Source: an uncultured Lachnospiraceae bacterium (GTDB lineage: Bacteria > Bacillota > Clostridia > Lachnospirales > Lachnospiraceae). From it: a stretch of 40,334 nt of DNA. A program made the position numbers and the translations under genes. The notes beneath the pieces are model-generated. The model was not told the origin of the DNA, searched no databases, and saw only the letters and a list, made by a program, of their open reading frames with translations. Location: the NCBI GenBank assembly GCA_900315055.1, contig OMXP01000019.1, positions 1-40,334 of the forward strand, given 5' to 3'. Shown piece after piece: positions 23,405-31,376 of the stretch. Numbering within the stretch: position 1 is the stretch's first letter; every line of letters begins with the position of its first letter.

Positions 23405-25024
23405 TCAGAGCTGAGGGCCTGCAGCGACGAGTGCCTTGCCGGCCTCGTTGCCTTCATACTTCTTGAAGTTCTTCTGGAAGCGGGCAGCCAGATCCTTTGC
23501 CTTTGCATCCCAGTCAGCAGCATCCTTGTAGGTGTCGCGGGGATCCAGGATTGCAGGATCGACATCAGGCAGCTCTGTCGGAACGACGAAGTTGAAGTAC
23601 GGGATGGTCTTCGTAGGAGCCTTGTCGACAGCGCCGCTCTGGATTGCGTGGATGATGCCACGGGTATCCTTGATGGAGATACGCTTGCCGGTTCCGTTCC
23701 AGCCGGTGTTGACGAGGTATGCCTTTGCGCCGGACTGCTTCATGCGCTTTACCAGCTCCTGAGCGTACTTGGTCGGATGCAGCTCCAGGAATGCCTGGCC
23801 GAAGCAAGCGGAGAAGGTCGGAGTGGGCTCGGTGATGCCGCGCTCGGTTCCTGCAAGCTTTGCGGTGAAGCCGGACAGGAAGTAGTACTGGGTCTGCTCT
23901 GCATCCAGGATGGAGACAGGCGGCAGGACACCGAATGCATCAGCGGAAAGGAAGATGACGTTCTCAGCAGCCGGGCCGTGAGAGATGCCGTTCGTAACCT
24001 TCTGCACGATGTTCTCGATGTGATCGATCGGATAGGAAACACGGGTGTTCTCGGTGACGGACTTGTCCGTGAAATCGAGCTTGCCGGTCTTCTCGTCGAT
24101 GGTGACGTTCTCAAGAAGAGCGTTTCTCTTGATGGCGCCGTAGATATCGGGCTCAGCGTCCTTATCCAGGTTGATGACCTTTGCATAGCAGCCGCCCTCG
24201 AAGTTGAAGACGCCGTCATCGTCCCAGCCGTGCTCGTCATCGCCGATGAGCAGTCTCTTGGGATCGGTGGAAAGGGTGGTCTTGCCGGTGCCGGACAGAC
24301 CGAAGAAGATGGAGGTGTGCTTGCCCTCGAGGTCCGTGTTCGCGGAGCAGTGCATCGAAGCGATGCCCTTGAGCGGCAGGTAGTAGTTCATCATCGAGAA
24401 CATGCCCTTCTTCATCTCGCCGCCGTACCAGGTGTTGATGATGACCTGCTCACGGGAGGTGATGTTGAAGACGACTGCGGTCTCGGAATTCAGGCCCAGC
24501 TCCTTGTAGTTCTCAACCTTGGCCTTGGAAGCGTTGTAGACAACGAAATCAGGCTTGAAGTTCTTCTCCTCTTCGGGAGTCGGCTTGATAAACATGTTGC
24601 GGACAAAGTGTGCCTGCCATGCAACTTCCATGATGAAACGGACAGCCATGCGGGTATTTGCGTTTGCGCCGCAGAAGCCATCGACAACATAGAGCTTCTT
24701 GTCGGAGAGCTCCTTCTTTGCGATTTCCTTAACGGCAGCCCAAGCTTCCTTGGAAGCCGGATGGTTGTCGTTCTTATACTCATCGGAAGTCCACCAGACG
24801 GTGTCCTTGGAGTTCTCGTCCATGACGATGAACTTATCCTTGGGCGAACGGCCGGTATAGATGCCGGTGAAAACGTCGACAGCGCCCAGATCGCTGACAT
24901 AGCCCTTCTCATAGCCTGTCAGTTCCGGCCTTGTCTCCTCTTCGAACAGCTGCTCGTAGGAGGGGTTGTAGACGATTTCAGGGGTTCCGGTAATGCCATA
25001 CTGAGTTAAATCAACCTGTGCCAT
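23405..25024 (-). CDS. pckA: Phosphoenolpyruvate carboxykinase (ATP), 539 aa
   Basis: Interconverts oxaloacetate and PEP; in Clostridia it often runs toward oxaloacetate. Landmarks: [10 protein letters not shown] (substrate loop, about residue 60), [13 protein letters not shown], the P-loop [11 protein letters not shown], the metal site [23 protein letters not shown] and RVSYPIDHI. Full length for the ATP-using family. ATG 25024 follows GAGG at 8-9 nt. The gene is monocistronic, with a strong terminator and an unusually long upstream region (25025-25349) that holds a further promoter and terminator. With pyk (34976) it makes two PEP-node enzymes in the window. Confidence 0.96.
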   Translation of the reverse strand: MAQVDLTQYGITGTPEIVYNPSYEQLFEEETRPELTGYEKGYVSDLGAVDVFTGIYTGRSPKDKFIVMDENSKDTVWWTSDEYKNDNHPASKEAWAAVKEIAKKELSDKKLYVVDGFCGANANTRMAVRFIMEVAWQAHFVRNMFIKPTPEEEKNFKPDFVVYNASKAKVENYKELGLNSETAVVFNITSREQVIINTWYGGEMKKGMFSMMNYYLPLKGIASMHCSANTDLEGKHTSIFFGLSGTGKTTLSTDPKRLLIGDDEHGWDDDGVFNFEGGCYAKVINLDKDAEPDIYGAIKRNALLENVTIDEKTGKLDFTDKSVTENTRVSYPIDHIENIVQKVTNGISHGPAAENVIFLSADAFGVLPPVSILDAEQTQYYFLSGFTAKLAGTERGITEPTPTFSACFGQAFLELHPTKYAQELVKRMKQSGAKAYLVNTGWNGTGKRISIKDTRGIIHAIQSGAVDKAPTKTIPYFNFVVPTELPDVDPAILDPRDTYKDAADWDAKAKDLAARFQKNFKKYEGNEAGKALVAAGPQL

Positions 25025-25191
25025 TTTGTACCTCTTTCCTTGTCTTGAAACAACAATCACTTCAGGGCCAAAGCCGCGGTTTCAGGCCGGTCCCGGAATT
25101 ACATTGTTACTTTTTTAACACCGCCTAATGTTTTACCATACCTGGCCGCAACAAATCAACCGGACACAGCCATTTTTAACCGATTCTTCAT
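25025..25191 (-). promoter_or_regulatory. Proximal leader of pckA with a possible promoter
   Basis: Minus strand: TTGATT, an 18-nt spacer and TGG-TAAAAC around 25150-25125 is the best local promoter match (moderate). A short GTTAAAAAAGTAAC palindrome-like stretch lies just after it. Nothing else is recognised. Confidence 0.4.
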
Positions 25192-25263
25192 AAAAAAGTC
25201 CGGGGGATCCCGCTTTTTCAGGATCTCCCGGATTCGATTGGCATGCAGGCGTTCTTGTATCAT
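25156..25263 (-). CDS. Possible 35-aa leader or small protein upstream of pckA
   Basis: ATG 25263 has AAGGA 5 nt upstream. The product begins MIQERLHANRIREILKKRD and ends MAVSG. It is basic and helical in character, with no family match known to me. The frame runs through the terminator hairpin at 25192-25233, so translating ribosomes would melt it, which is how leader-peptide attenuators work. It could equally be chance. Confidence 0.3.
   Translation of the reverse strand: MIQERLHANRIREILKKRDPPDFFMKNRLKMAVSG
25192..25233 (-). terminator. Terminator between sbcC and pckA
   Basis: Minus strand: TCCGGGaGATCC-tgaaaaagc-GGGATCcCCCGGA followed by CTTTTTT. It ends either sbcC read-through, the short transcript from the promoter at 25335-25343, or the pckA leader prematurely. 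Confidence 0.88.
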
Positions 25264-25328
25264 GTCATTCCTTGTCCTTGCATGCCGGTGTCGACATATT
25301 CATCAGCGCAGATGCGCTTCCTTTTCAC
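25194..25328 (-). ncRNA. Candidate small RNA or attenuated leader between sbcC and pckA
   Basis: It is bounded by a consensus extended -10 promoter and a strong terminator about 135 nt apart. An inverted repeat GGCATGCA/TGCATGCC with a loop of about 31 nt encloses the ribosome site and ATG of the 35-codon ORF. No known RNA family was recognised. Confidence 0.4.
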
Positions 25329-25334
25329 GCGGCT

Positions 25335-25343
25335 ATTATACCA
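25335..25343 (-). promoter_or_regulatory. Consensus extended -10 promoter at the sbcC stop
   Basis: Minus strand TGG-TATAAT, 7-15 nt beyond the sbcC stop codon, with a weak -35 lying inside sbcC. It is the best -10 match on the minus strand of the window and points toward pckA. Confidence 0.65.
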
Positions 25344-25349
25344 CGTCTG

Positions 25350-28300
25350 TTAAACGCTTCTCATCGCCACATGGCTTCCGCTCTTTCCGGTGCTGGTCAC
25401 CTCGATCTGTGTCGGGATGGCCTCGCGCAGGCGGTCGACGTGAGAGATCACGCCGACAAGCTTCCCGCCGCCGGTCAGGCCCTTCAGCACCGTCACCGCG
25501 TTGTCAAGCTTCTCATCGTCAAGGGTTCCGAAGCCCTCGTCCACAAAGAGCGCCTCGATTCTGCGGCCGCCCGCCTTTCTCTGGACGACATCGGAGAGTC
25601 CGAGGGCAAGGCACAGCGATGCCTCGAATCCCTCGCCGCCGGAGATCGTCGCCGTATCCCGCTCAAGCCCGGTCCTGTGATCGATGATCGAGATGTCAAG
25701 TCCCGCCTTGGCGTTTCTTGCCCGTCCGCTCTCGCGCCGCACCAGCTCGTAGCGCCCGCCGGTCATCGTATCGAGCCTTACATTTGCCATCCGGAGCACC
25801 TCCTCGAAGGTCGAGGAGAGGACAAAGCGGTCAAAGCTGACCTGTCCACCCTCGGCGTTTGCCCCGCCGGCAAGGCTTCCCAGCCGGTCGAGGATCGCAT
25901 AGGCTCTGTCCGTCTTTGCAAGTTCCTGCACCTTCGATGCGGCAGCCTTCCTGGTCCCCTCGTGGCTCTGGCGGATTCCGGCTGCTTCTTCCGTCTCCTT
26001 CCGGGCTTTTGCCTGCCGCTCCTTAGCTTCCAGAAGGGCCTTCTCGTCAGCCTCAAGATCCGGCATCTGTCTGCCCTCGCACTTTCCGGCAAGCTCGTCC
26101 CGTTTCTGGATCGTGTTCTTTCTCTCGTTCTCGAAATCCGTGACGCTCTGCCGTCTCTTTTTGAGGTACGACTCCATCTCCTCCCCGTAAGGCGCCGTGG
26201 TAAGGACGAGGACCTCCTGTTCGTTCGAAAAGCCGAAGGACGTGATGGCCTTTTCCATCTCTTCCTGTGCCGCAGCAAGGCGCTTTGCTCTTACGGGCGC
26301 CTCCTCCTTCCTGGTGTTCAGCTTTCCGCTCTCACTGTTATAGGCTTCGAGTGCCTTCTTCTGCAGGGCAAGGTGCTGATCGATCTCACTCTGAAGGTTC
26401 CTTCTGGTATCGTCGAGAGTTTGTCTTTCCCGCACCGCGTCAGCCTTCTCCTTATAGGGGAGCTTTTCCTTTTTCCCCCGGATCTGCCCCGCCTGTTCGG
26501 AGATGTCTGCTCTCTGCCCGCTGATGATCTCCTCGCCCCTCTTTTCGTTCTTCTTCTGATCGTCGAGGATCGGCTCATACTTTTCAATGCCGGCCAGTGC
26601 CTTCCCGTACGCAGCTGCCCTTTCTGCCGCCTTCTTTTCCTCTTTTTCCGCGGCAGCAAAGGCTTCCTGAAGAGCGGTCATTGTCCGGTCGACTTCTTCC
26701 TCCTGCAGGAGCTGTTCCATGGCTGCTTCCGGCACCAGCTTCCGGTAGTCGGACAGAAGGCTGTCCTTCTCTGCTGCAAGGCGCGACTTTGCCGACTGAT
26801 AGGCGCTGTCCAGATTTCCCCGCTCCTTTTCCGCGGTGTCCGCCTTTTTCCGTGCACTGTCCACCTTCTGCCTGGTGATCTCGCCGGTTCCCGCTGCAAA
26901 GTGGTGCTCCTGTCCCTTTACAAAGTGTGTCCCGCACACCGGGCAGGTCGCGTTCCCTTCCTTCTCCAGGGTGTTCTCAAGCTCCATCCCGAGAACGGCC
27001 GCCTGGGATGCGAGGAACTTCTGATAGAGGTCGTTTGCCTCCGTGGCAAGGCGCCCGGCCTCCTGCGTCTTCTTCTGAAGCGTATCCTTCTGCAGGTCAA
27101 GCTCCTTTTCCTTCTCCCGGATACTCTGAAGGCGTGTTTTCACGTCCTTTGCGGCATCAAGTTTCTTTCCCGCCTCTTCAAGAGCAAAGGAAGCCTTTTC
27201 CCTATCGGCCGGCGCATCCTTTAACAGATCCCTGGCCTCTTTCATCTGCTTCAGGGCATTCTCATTGGTCTCGATATTCTTCTTCAGCTGATCGAGTTTC
27301 TTCAGGTCGCTCTCCTGCCTGGTTTCCAGCGCCTTCAGTGCCTTTTCCCTGGTCTCGAGGTCGTCGTAGTCCCCCATGGAATCGTCGATTCCCCGGATCT
27401 TCGCCGCAAGATCCAGCACCTTTTGGGAGACCTCCGCATCACCCTTCACGGCAGCATCGCACGCAGAAACCCTGGCGCTTAATTCCGCGCAGCTCTTTGT
27501 GAGCGAAGCGATTGCCTCCTGCACCTTCCTGACCTCGTCCCTGTCCCGGTTTCTCTGAAGGATCAGGGGCAGGACCCTGTGCAGGGCAAGGTCGATTCGA
27601 TCGTTCTCTTCCTTCTGTCTTTCGATCTCCGGTGCCTGTTTTTTCAGGCTCTCCAGCCTCTGATTCAGGGCCGCAAGATCGTCAAAGTTCTGTTTTACCT
27701 GCTGGTCGAGGGTCTTCTTCTCGGTCAGGGAAAGGACCGCCGCGCCGGCCTCATCCAGGGCCTTTCCGGCATCCTCTGCTCTCTTCTGATCCTTCCGGAC
27801 AAGGTCGCTAAGGTGCAGGAGAAGGTCCGGATCCCCGGGAAGAAATCCCGCCCTCTCCTCGTCGGAAAGACCTTCCGGCACAAGGAACGCCTCCATCGTA
27901 CTGGTGAGGGCCGCCCCGGCCGTCTGCCGCTGCCGGAAGAGCTCCTTTCTTGCATTCTCAAGCAGGGTCTCAAAGGCCCTGCAGGCCGTGTCATCAAAGA
28001 GCTTTCCGAGGATCTTCTGCCGCTCGTCACTTCCCGCGGAGAGGAACCTGCGGAACTGTCCCTGGGCGAGCATCACGATCTTCGTGAACTGATCCGCATT
28101 CAGGCCCGTGATCTCCTCGCACCTTGCCGTGACCGAAGTCTCCTTCTCTGCAAGGACCTGGCCGTCCGCGTCATAGAGGATGGCCTTCTTGCCGTTCGAG
28201 CAGTCGTACTCCTTCGTCTTCTGGTTCTTCCGAAAGTGCAGGGACCTCTCCACGCGGTACTGCTTTCCCTGCTCCGTGAAGGTCAGCTCCACCTTCATGT

Positions 28301-28523
28301 CCGTCGACTTGTCCGCAAAGTCGCTGTGCATCATCTCGGGCTTTCGCTCGCTCCCGCTGAAAGTGCCGTAGAGCGCGTAGACGATCGCATCAAAGATCGT
28401 CGTCTTCCCCGCACCGGTATCCCCGGTGATGAGGTACAGGTCCGAGGTCAGCTGATTGAAATCGATGACCGTCCGGTCCCTGTAGGAGCCGAACGCCGTC
28501 ATGACAAGAATGGAAGGTCTCAT
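25350..28523 (-). CDS. sbcC: Exonuclease subunit SbcC (Rad50-like SMC ATPase), 1057 aa
   Basis: Walker A GDTGAGKTT (residues 34-42), Q-loop area LAQGQFRRFL (about 155), long coiled coils at about 180-500 and 560-880 interrupted by the zinc hook CPVC (about residue 526), then the signature ISGGEGFEASL (about 945) and Walker B ALFVDEGFGTLD. With SbcD it forms the dimer that opens hairpins and trims double-strand break ends. It overlaps sbcD by 4 nt (ATGA). Full length for Bacillota. It is the last gene of the run starting at the guanylate kinase gene. Confidence 0.95.
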   Translation of the reverse strand: MRPSILVMTAFGSYRDRTVIDFNQLTSDLYLITGDTGAGKTTIFDAIVYALYGTFSGSERKPEMMHSDFADKSTDMKVELTFTEQGKQYRVERSLHFRKNQKTKEYDCSNGKKAILYDADGQVLAEKETSVTARCEEITGLNADQFTKIVMLAQGQFRRFLSAGSDERQKILGKLFDDTACRAFETLLENARKELFRQRQTAGAALTSTMEAFLVPEGLSDEERAGFLPGDPDLLLHLSDLVRKDQKRAEDAGKALDEAGAAVLSLTEKKTLDQQVKQNFDDLAALNQRLESLKKQAPEIERQKEENDRIDLALHRVLPLILQRNRDRDEVRKVQEAIASLTKSCAELSARVSACDAAVKGDAEVSQKVLDLAAKIRGIDDSMGDYDDLETREKALKALETRQESDLKKLDQLKKNIETNENALKQMKEARDLLKDAPADREKASFALEEAGKKLDAAKDVKTRLQSIREKEKELDLQKDTLQKKTQEAGRLATEANDLYQKFLASQAAVLGMELENTLEKEGNATCPVCGTHFVKGQEHHFAAGTGEITRQKVDSARKKADTAEKERGNLDSAYQSAKSRLAAEKDSLLSDYRKLVPEAAMEQLLQEEEVDRTMTALQEAFAAAEKEEKKAAERAAAYGKALAGIEKYEPILDDQKKNEKRGEEIISGQRADISEQAGQIRGKKEKLPYKEKADAVRERQTLDDTRRNLQSEIDQHLALQKKALEAYNSESGKLNTRKEEAPVRAKRLAAAQEEMEKAITSFGFSNEQEVLVLTTAPYGEEMESYLKKRRQSVTDFENERKNTIQKRDELAGKCEGRQMPDLEADEKALLEAKERQAKARKETEEAAGIRQSHEGTRKAAASKVQELAKTDRAYAILDRLGSLAGGANAEGGQVSFDRFVLSSTFEEVLRMANVRLDTMTGGRYELVRRESGRARNAKAGLDISIIDHRTGLERDTATISGGEGFEASLCLALGLSDVVQRKAGGRRIEALFVDEGFGTLDDEKLDNAVTVLKGLTGGGKLVGVISHVDRLREAIPTQIEVTSTGKSGSHVAMRSV

Positions 28524-29743
28524 TTCAGTTCCTCCGCAAAGGACAGCAGGGCTGCCACATCGTCATCGCCTAACGTCCCGCCGCTGTTTCGAACGATCTC
28601 TCCGGCCTTTTTGATGACGGCAAGCTCGTTATCATCGGGCTCCGCGCCCCCGCTTCTTGCCCTGTAGAACATCGCAAAGAGCTGCTCCGGGGTGCTGGAC
28701 GCCGCATCCTCCTCCTTAAGGCTCCCTGCGTCCTCGCTGAAGGCCTCGTAGTCGGAGTGGATCTTCATGAGGACGCTCTCATGGCTGCCTATGATCGAGA
28801 AAATGTCGTTGTAGATCATCGACGTTATGATCTGATCCGTGATCTCCACGGAAAGGTACTCTCCCCTGTGGTCCGCGCGCACGAGATCCTTCCGGACCTC
28901 CTCATAGCTTCCCCTCACGATGCGCATCGGATGGAGCGGCGGGATCAGGATCGTCCGGATGTCCGGCTCCGTACCCTTCGGTCCCAGGGTCACGCACACG
29001 GGGCCCTTCTTTGCCTGTTTCGTCTCATCGAAGTGATAGCACAGGGGCGAACCCGCATAGCGCACGGACTCCCGTCCCACGGGATAGGCCGCATGGATAT
29101 GTCCCAGGGCCACGTAGTCGAAGGCATCAAAGGCGTCCGCTCTCACCTCGCCGACGCCACCGATGACGGACTCCGAGCCACCGAAGATCTCCGTCTTTCC
29201 CGGGGTGATGACGTTCTGGTGGGCGACAAGAACGTTGCGCTGGGATGTATCGATGTCCTGCCGGGCAAGAATCGCACGCACGGCGCTGTCGTAGTCCGTG
29301 ATGCCGTCGTCCTTGAGAAGAGCCCGCACCCTCTCCGGAAAGACATAGGGCAGAAGATAGACATTCACCGGGCCGCAGGCATCGGAAAGCATAACTTTCG
29401 TCAGCTTCTCCGTGAGCGTTCCCGCGGCATAGACGTTGCTCTTTGCAAGGAAGGCGTCCGCATAGGAGATCCGCTCCGGGCTGTCGTGGTTTCCCGCGAT
29501 GAGAAACACACAGAGGTCCCGGGAGGAGAGCTCTGTCAGCAGTCGGTTTACGGTCTCCACCGCATCCCCCGAGGGGAGGGCTCTGTCATAGAGATCCCCC
29601 GCGATGAGCACAGCGTCGGGCTTTTCCGAATCGCAAAGCTCCAGAAAGCGGTCGATCCAGTAGGCCTGATCGCCGCCACCCAGCATCGATACCCCGCAGA
29701 CGCACTTTCCGATGTGCAGGTCGGATACATGCAGAAACTTCAT
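28520..29743 (-). CDS. sbcD: Exonuclease subunit SbcD (Mre11-like), 407 aa
   Basis: Phosphoesterase motifs of Mre11/SbcD: VSDLHIGK (Asp8, His10), AGDLYDRALPS, IAGNHDSPER, LVAHQN and ALGHIHAAYPV. The C-terminal capping region lacks other motifs. It cuts DNA for SbcC, whose gene it overlaps by 4 nt. It also overlaps rsmI by 4 nt, so translation is coupled on both sides. Confidence 0.95.
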   Translation of the reverse strand: MKFLHVSDLHIGKCVCGVSMLGGGDQAYWIDRFLELCDSEKPDAVLIAGDLYDRALPSGDAVETVNRLLTELSSRDLCVFLIAGNHDSPERISYADAFLAKSNVYAAGTLTEKLTKVMLSDACGPVNVYLLPYVFPERVRALLKDDGITDYDSAVRAILARQDIDTSQRNVLVAHQNVITPGKTEIFGGSESVIGGVGEVRADAFDAFDYVALGHIHAAYPVGRESVRYAGSPLCYHFDETKQAKKGPVCVTLGPKGTEPDIRTILIPPLHPMRIVRGSYEEVRKDLVRADHRGEYLSVEITDQIITSMIYNDIFSIIGSHESVLMKIHSDYEAFSEDAGSLKEEDAASSTPEQLFAMFYRARSGGAEPDDNELAVIKKAGEIVRNSGGTLGDDDVAALLSFAEELK

Positions 29744-30594
29744 TTTTCCCCCTCTCCCGAGAGCAGTGCCTGATAGATTTCCCGCTTCGAGACACCGCGG
29801 TCCTTTGCGACCAGCTTCATCGCGCTCTTTCTGTCGATCCCCTGGTCCTCATAGCGCTTCATGTGCTCCTCAATCGTCATGGAGGAGAACGCATCGATCT
29901 TTTCCTGCCGGTTTTCCTCCGGGTCCCGTCCCTCGATCACAAGGACGTACTCGCCCCTTGGCTCGTTCGTCTCATAGTAGGCGATCGCCCCCGAAAGCGT
30001 TGTCGGCATGGCCTCCTCGAAGCGCTTCGTGAGCTCCCGGCAAAGGGTGATCTTCCGATCTCCTGCCGCATCACAGAGCTCCTTCAGGGTTGCCTTCAGG
30101 TGGTGCGGCGCCTCATAGAAGATCGTGGTGCGCTCCTCGGTCCGAAACACGGAAAGAACCTTCTGCCGCTCCTTCTTGTCCGGAGGCAGGAACCCCTCAA
30201 AGCAGAAGCGCCGTGCGCTCATGCCGCTCATCGTGAGCGCAACGATGAGGGCACAGGCCCCGGGAAGGGAGGTCACCCGGATTCCGCTCTCGATGCACTT
30301 CTTTGCGAGCACCTCTCCGGGATCCGAGATCCCTGGCGTTCCGGCATCGGTGACGCAGGCGATGTTCTTTCCTGCAAGGAGCTGCGATACGAGCTCGTCA
30401 GCCTTCTCGTACTTGTTGTGCTCGTGATAGCTTGTCAGCGGCTTCCTGATGCCGTAATGATTCAGGAGCTTTAGGGTGTTTCTCGTATCCTCGGCCGCGA
30501 CAAGGTCGCAGGTCTTCAGCGTCTCCAGTACCCGGAGCGTGATGTCGTCCAGGTTTCCGATCGGTGTTGCGCAAAGGTAGCAGGTCCCTGCCAT
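29740..30594 (-). CDS. rsmI: 16S rRNA (cytidine-1402-2'-O)-methyltransferase RsmI, 284 aa
   Basis: Landmarks: CATPIGNLDDITLRVL at the N-terminus, AAEDTRNTLKLLNHYGI, YHEHN, CVTDAGTPGISDPG and SLPGACALIVAL, all diagnostic of the RsmI (YraL) tetrapyrrole-methylase fold. The C-terminal 50 residues form the small helical domain ending in VSKREIYQALL. AGGAG lies 6 nt before ATG 30594, 11 nt after the preceding methyltransferase. Placement next to holB-ricT and a TrmN6-like gene is the usual Bacillota order. Confidence 0.95.
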   Translation of the reverse strand: MAGTCYLCATPIGNLDDITLRVLETLKTCDLVAAEDTRNTLKLLNHYGIRKPLTSYHEHNKYEKADELVSQLLAGKNIACVTDAGTPGISDPGEVLAKKCIESGIRVTSLPGACALIVALTMSGMSARRFCFEGFLPPDKKERQKVLSVFRTEERTTIFYEAPHHLKATLKELCDAAGDRKITLCRELTKRFEEAMPTTLSGAIAYYETNEPRGEYVLVIEGRDPEENRQEKIDAFSSMTIEEHMKRYEDQGIDRKSAMKLVAKDRGVSKREIYQALLSGEGEK

Positions 30595-30605
30595 GTCATT
30601 CTCCT

Positions 30606-31376
30606 TTAAAATCCATACAGATCTCTCACCTCATCGGTGTAGACGTTCTTTTCCCGGAACACGATGAGCGGCTTTTCGACCCTGATCCCGGAGTTTCCGC
30701 CCCGCACGCAGTCGAGAAGGACCATGTTCGGGTCGCGGTCCGCAAAAGGATAGACCAGCCGCATGCGCTTGGGTTCCAGATGGTGCCTGGTAAGGCACAG
30801 GAAGATCTCGGTGAGCCGGAACGGGCGGTGCACCATGAAGACGTGCCCGTGCGGCCGGACCAGTTTTTCTGCGGCACTTGCCACGTCATCCAGCGTGCAG
30901 CACACCTCGTGGCGTGCGATTGCCTTGCTGTCTTTGGGATTGGTCAGTCCGTGGCCTCCTGTCATGTACGGGGGATTGGTCGTCACCACATCAAAAGAGG
31001 CAGGCGCAAACAGCGCGCCTGCCTTCCTGATATCTCCCTGTACGATGGAAATCCGGTCCGAAAGGCGGTTCAGGGCAACGCTCCTTGCGGCCATGTCGGC
31101 CATGTCCTCCTGCAGCTCAAGCCCGGTCAGATGAGATGCCTTTGTCTTCGCGGACAGAAGGAGCGGGATGATGCCGGTCCCGGTCCCGAGATCCAGCACT
31201 GTGCCATCGTCCGGAACTCTCACCCAGCCGGTGAGCAGCACCGCGTCCATGCCGAAGCAGAACTTCTCAGGATTCTGAATGATCCGAAGACCCGCTCTCT
31301 GCAGGTCGTCTGTTTTCTCCCCCGGCCGCACCAGCGCCCTGTCCCTGGCCTCTTCTGCCATGGCCTCGTCTTCCAT
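30606..31376 (-). CDS. tRNA1(Val) (adenine-37-N6)-methyltransferase-like protein, about 256 aa
   Basis: SAM-binding motif VLDLGTGTGIIPLLL and the N6-adenine catalytic motif NPPYM are clear, with the opening DDLQRAGLRIIQNPEKFCFGMDAVLL typical of TrmN6/YfiC-like (YabB) proteins. The start is uncertain: ATG 31376 (GGAGG 11 nt before) or ATG 31361 give a 95-110 nt overlap with the 3' end of ricT in another frame; a GTG at 31331 would overlap less. The much longer frame inside ricT is not credible. rsmI follows after 11 nt. Confidence 0.85.
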   Translation of the reverse strand: MEDEAMAEEARDRALVRPGEKTDDLQRAGLRIIQNPEKFCFGMDAVLLTGWVRVPDDGTVLDLGTGTGIIPLLLSAKTKASHLTGLELQEDMADMAARSVALNRLSDRISIVQGDIRKAGALFAPASFDVVTTNPPYMTGGHGLTNPKDSKAIARHEVCCTLDDVASAAEKLVRPHGHVFMVHRPFRLTEIFLCLTRHHLEPKRMRLVYPFADRDPNMVLLDCVRGGNSGIRVEKPLIVFREKNVYTDEVRDLYGF

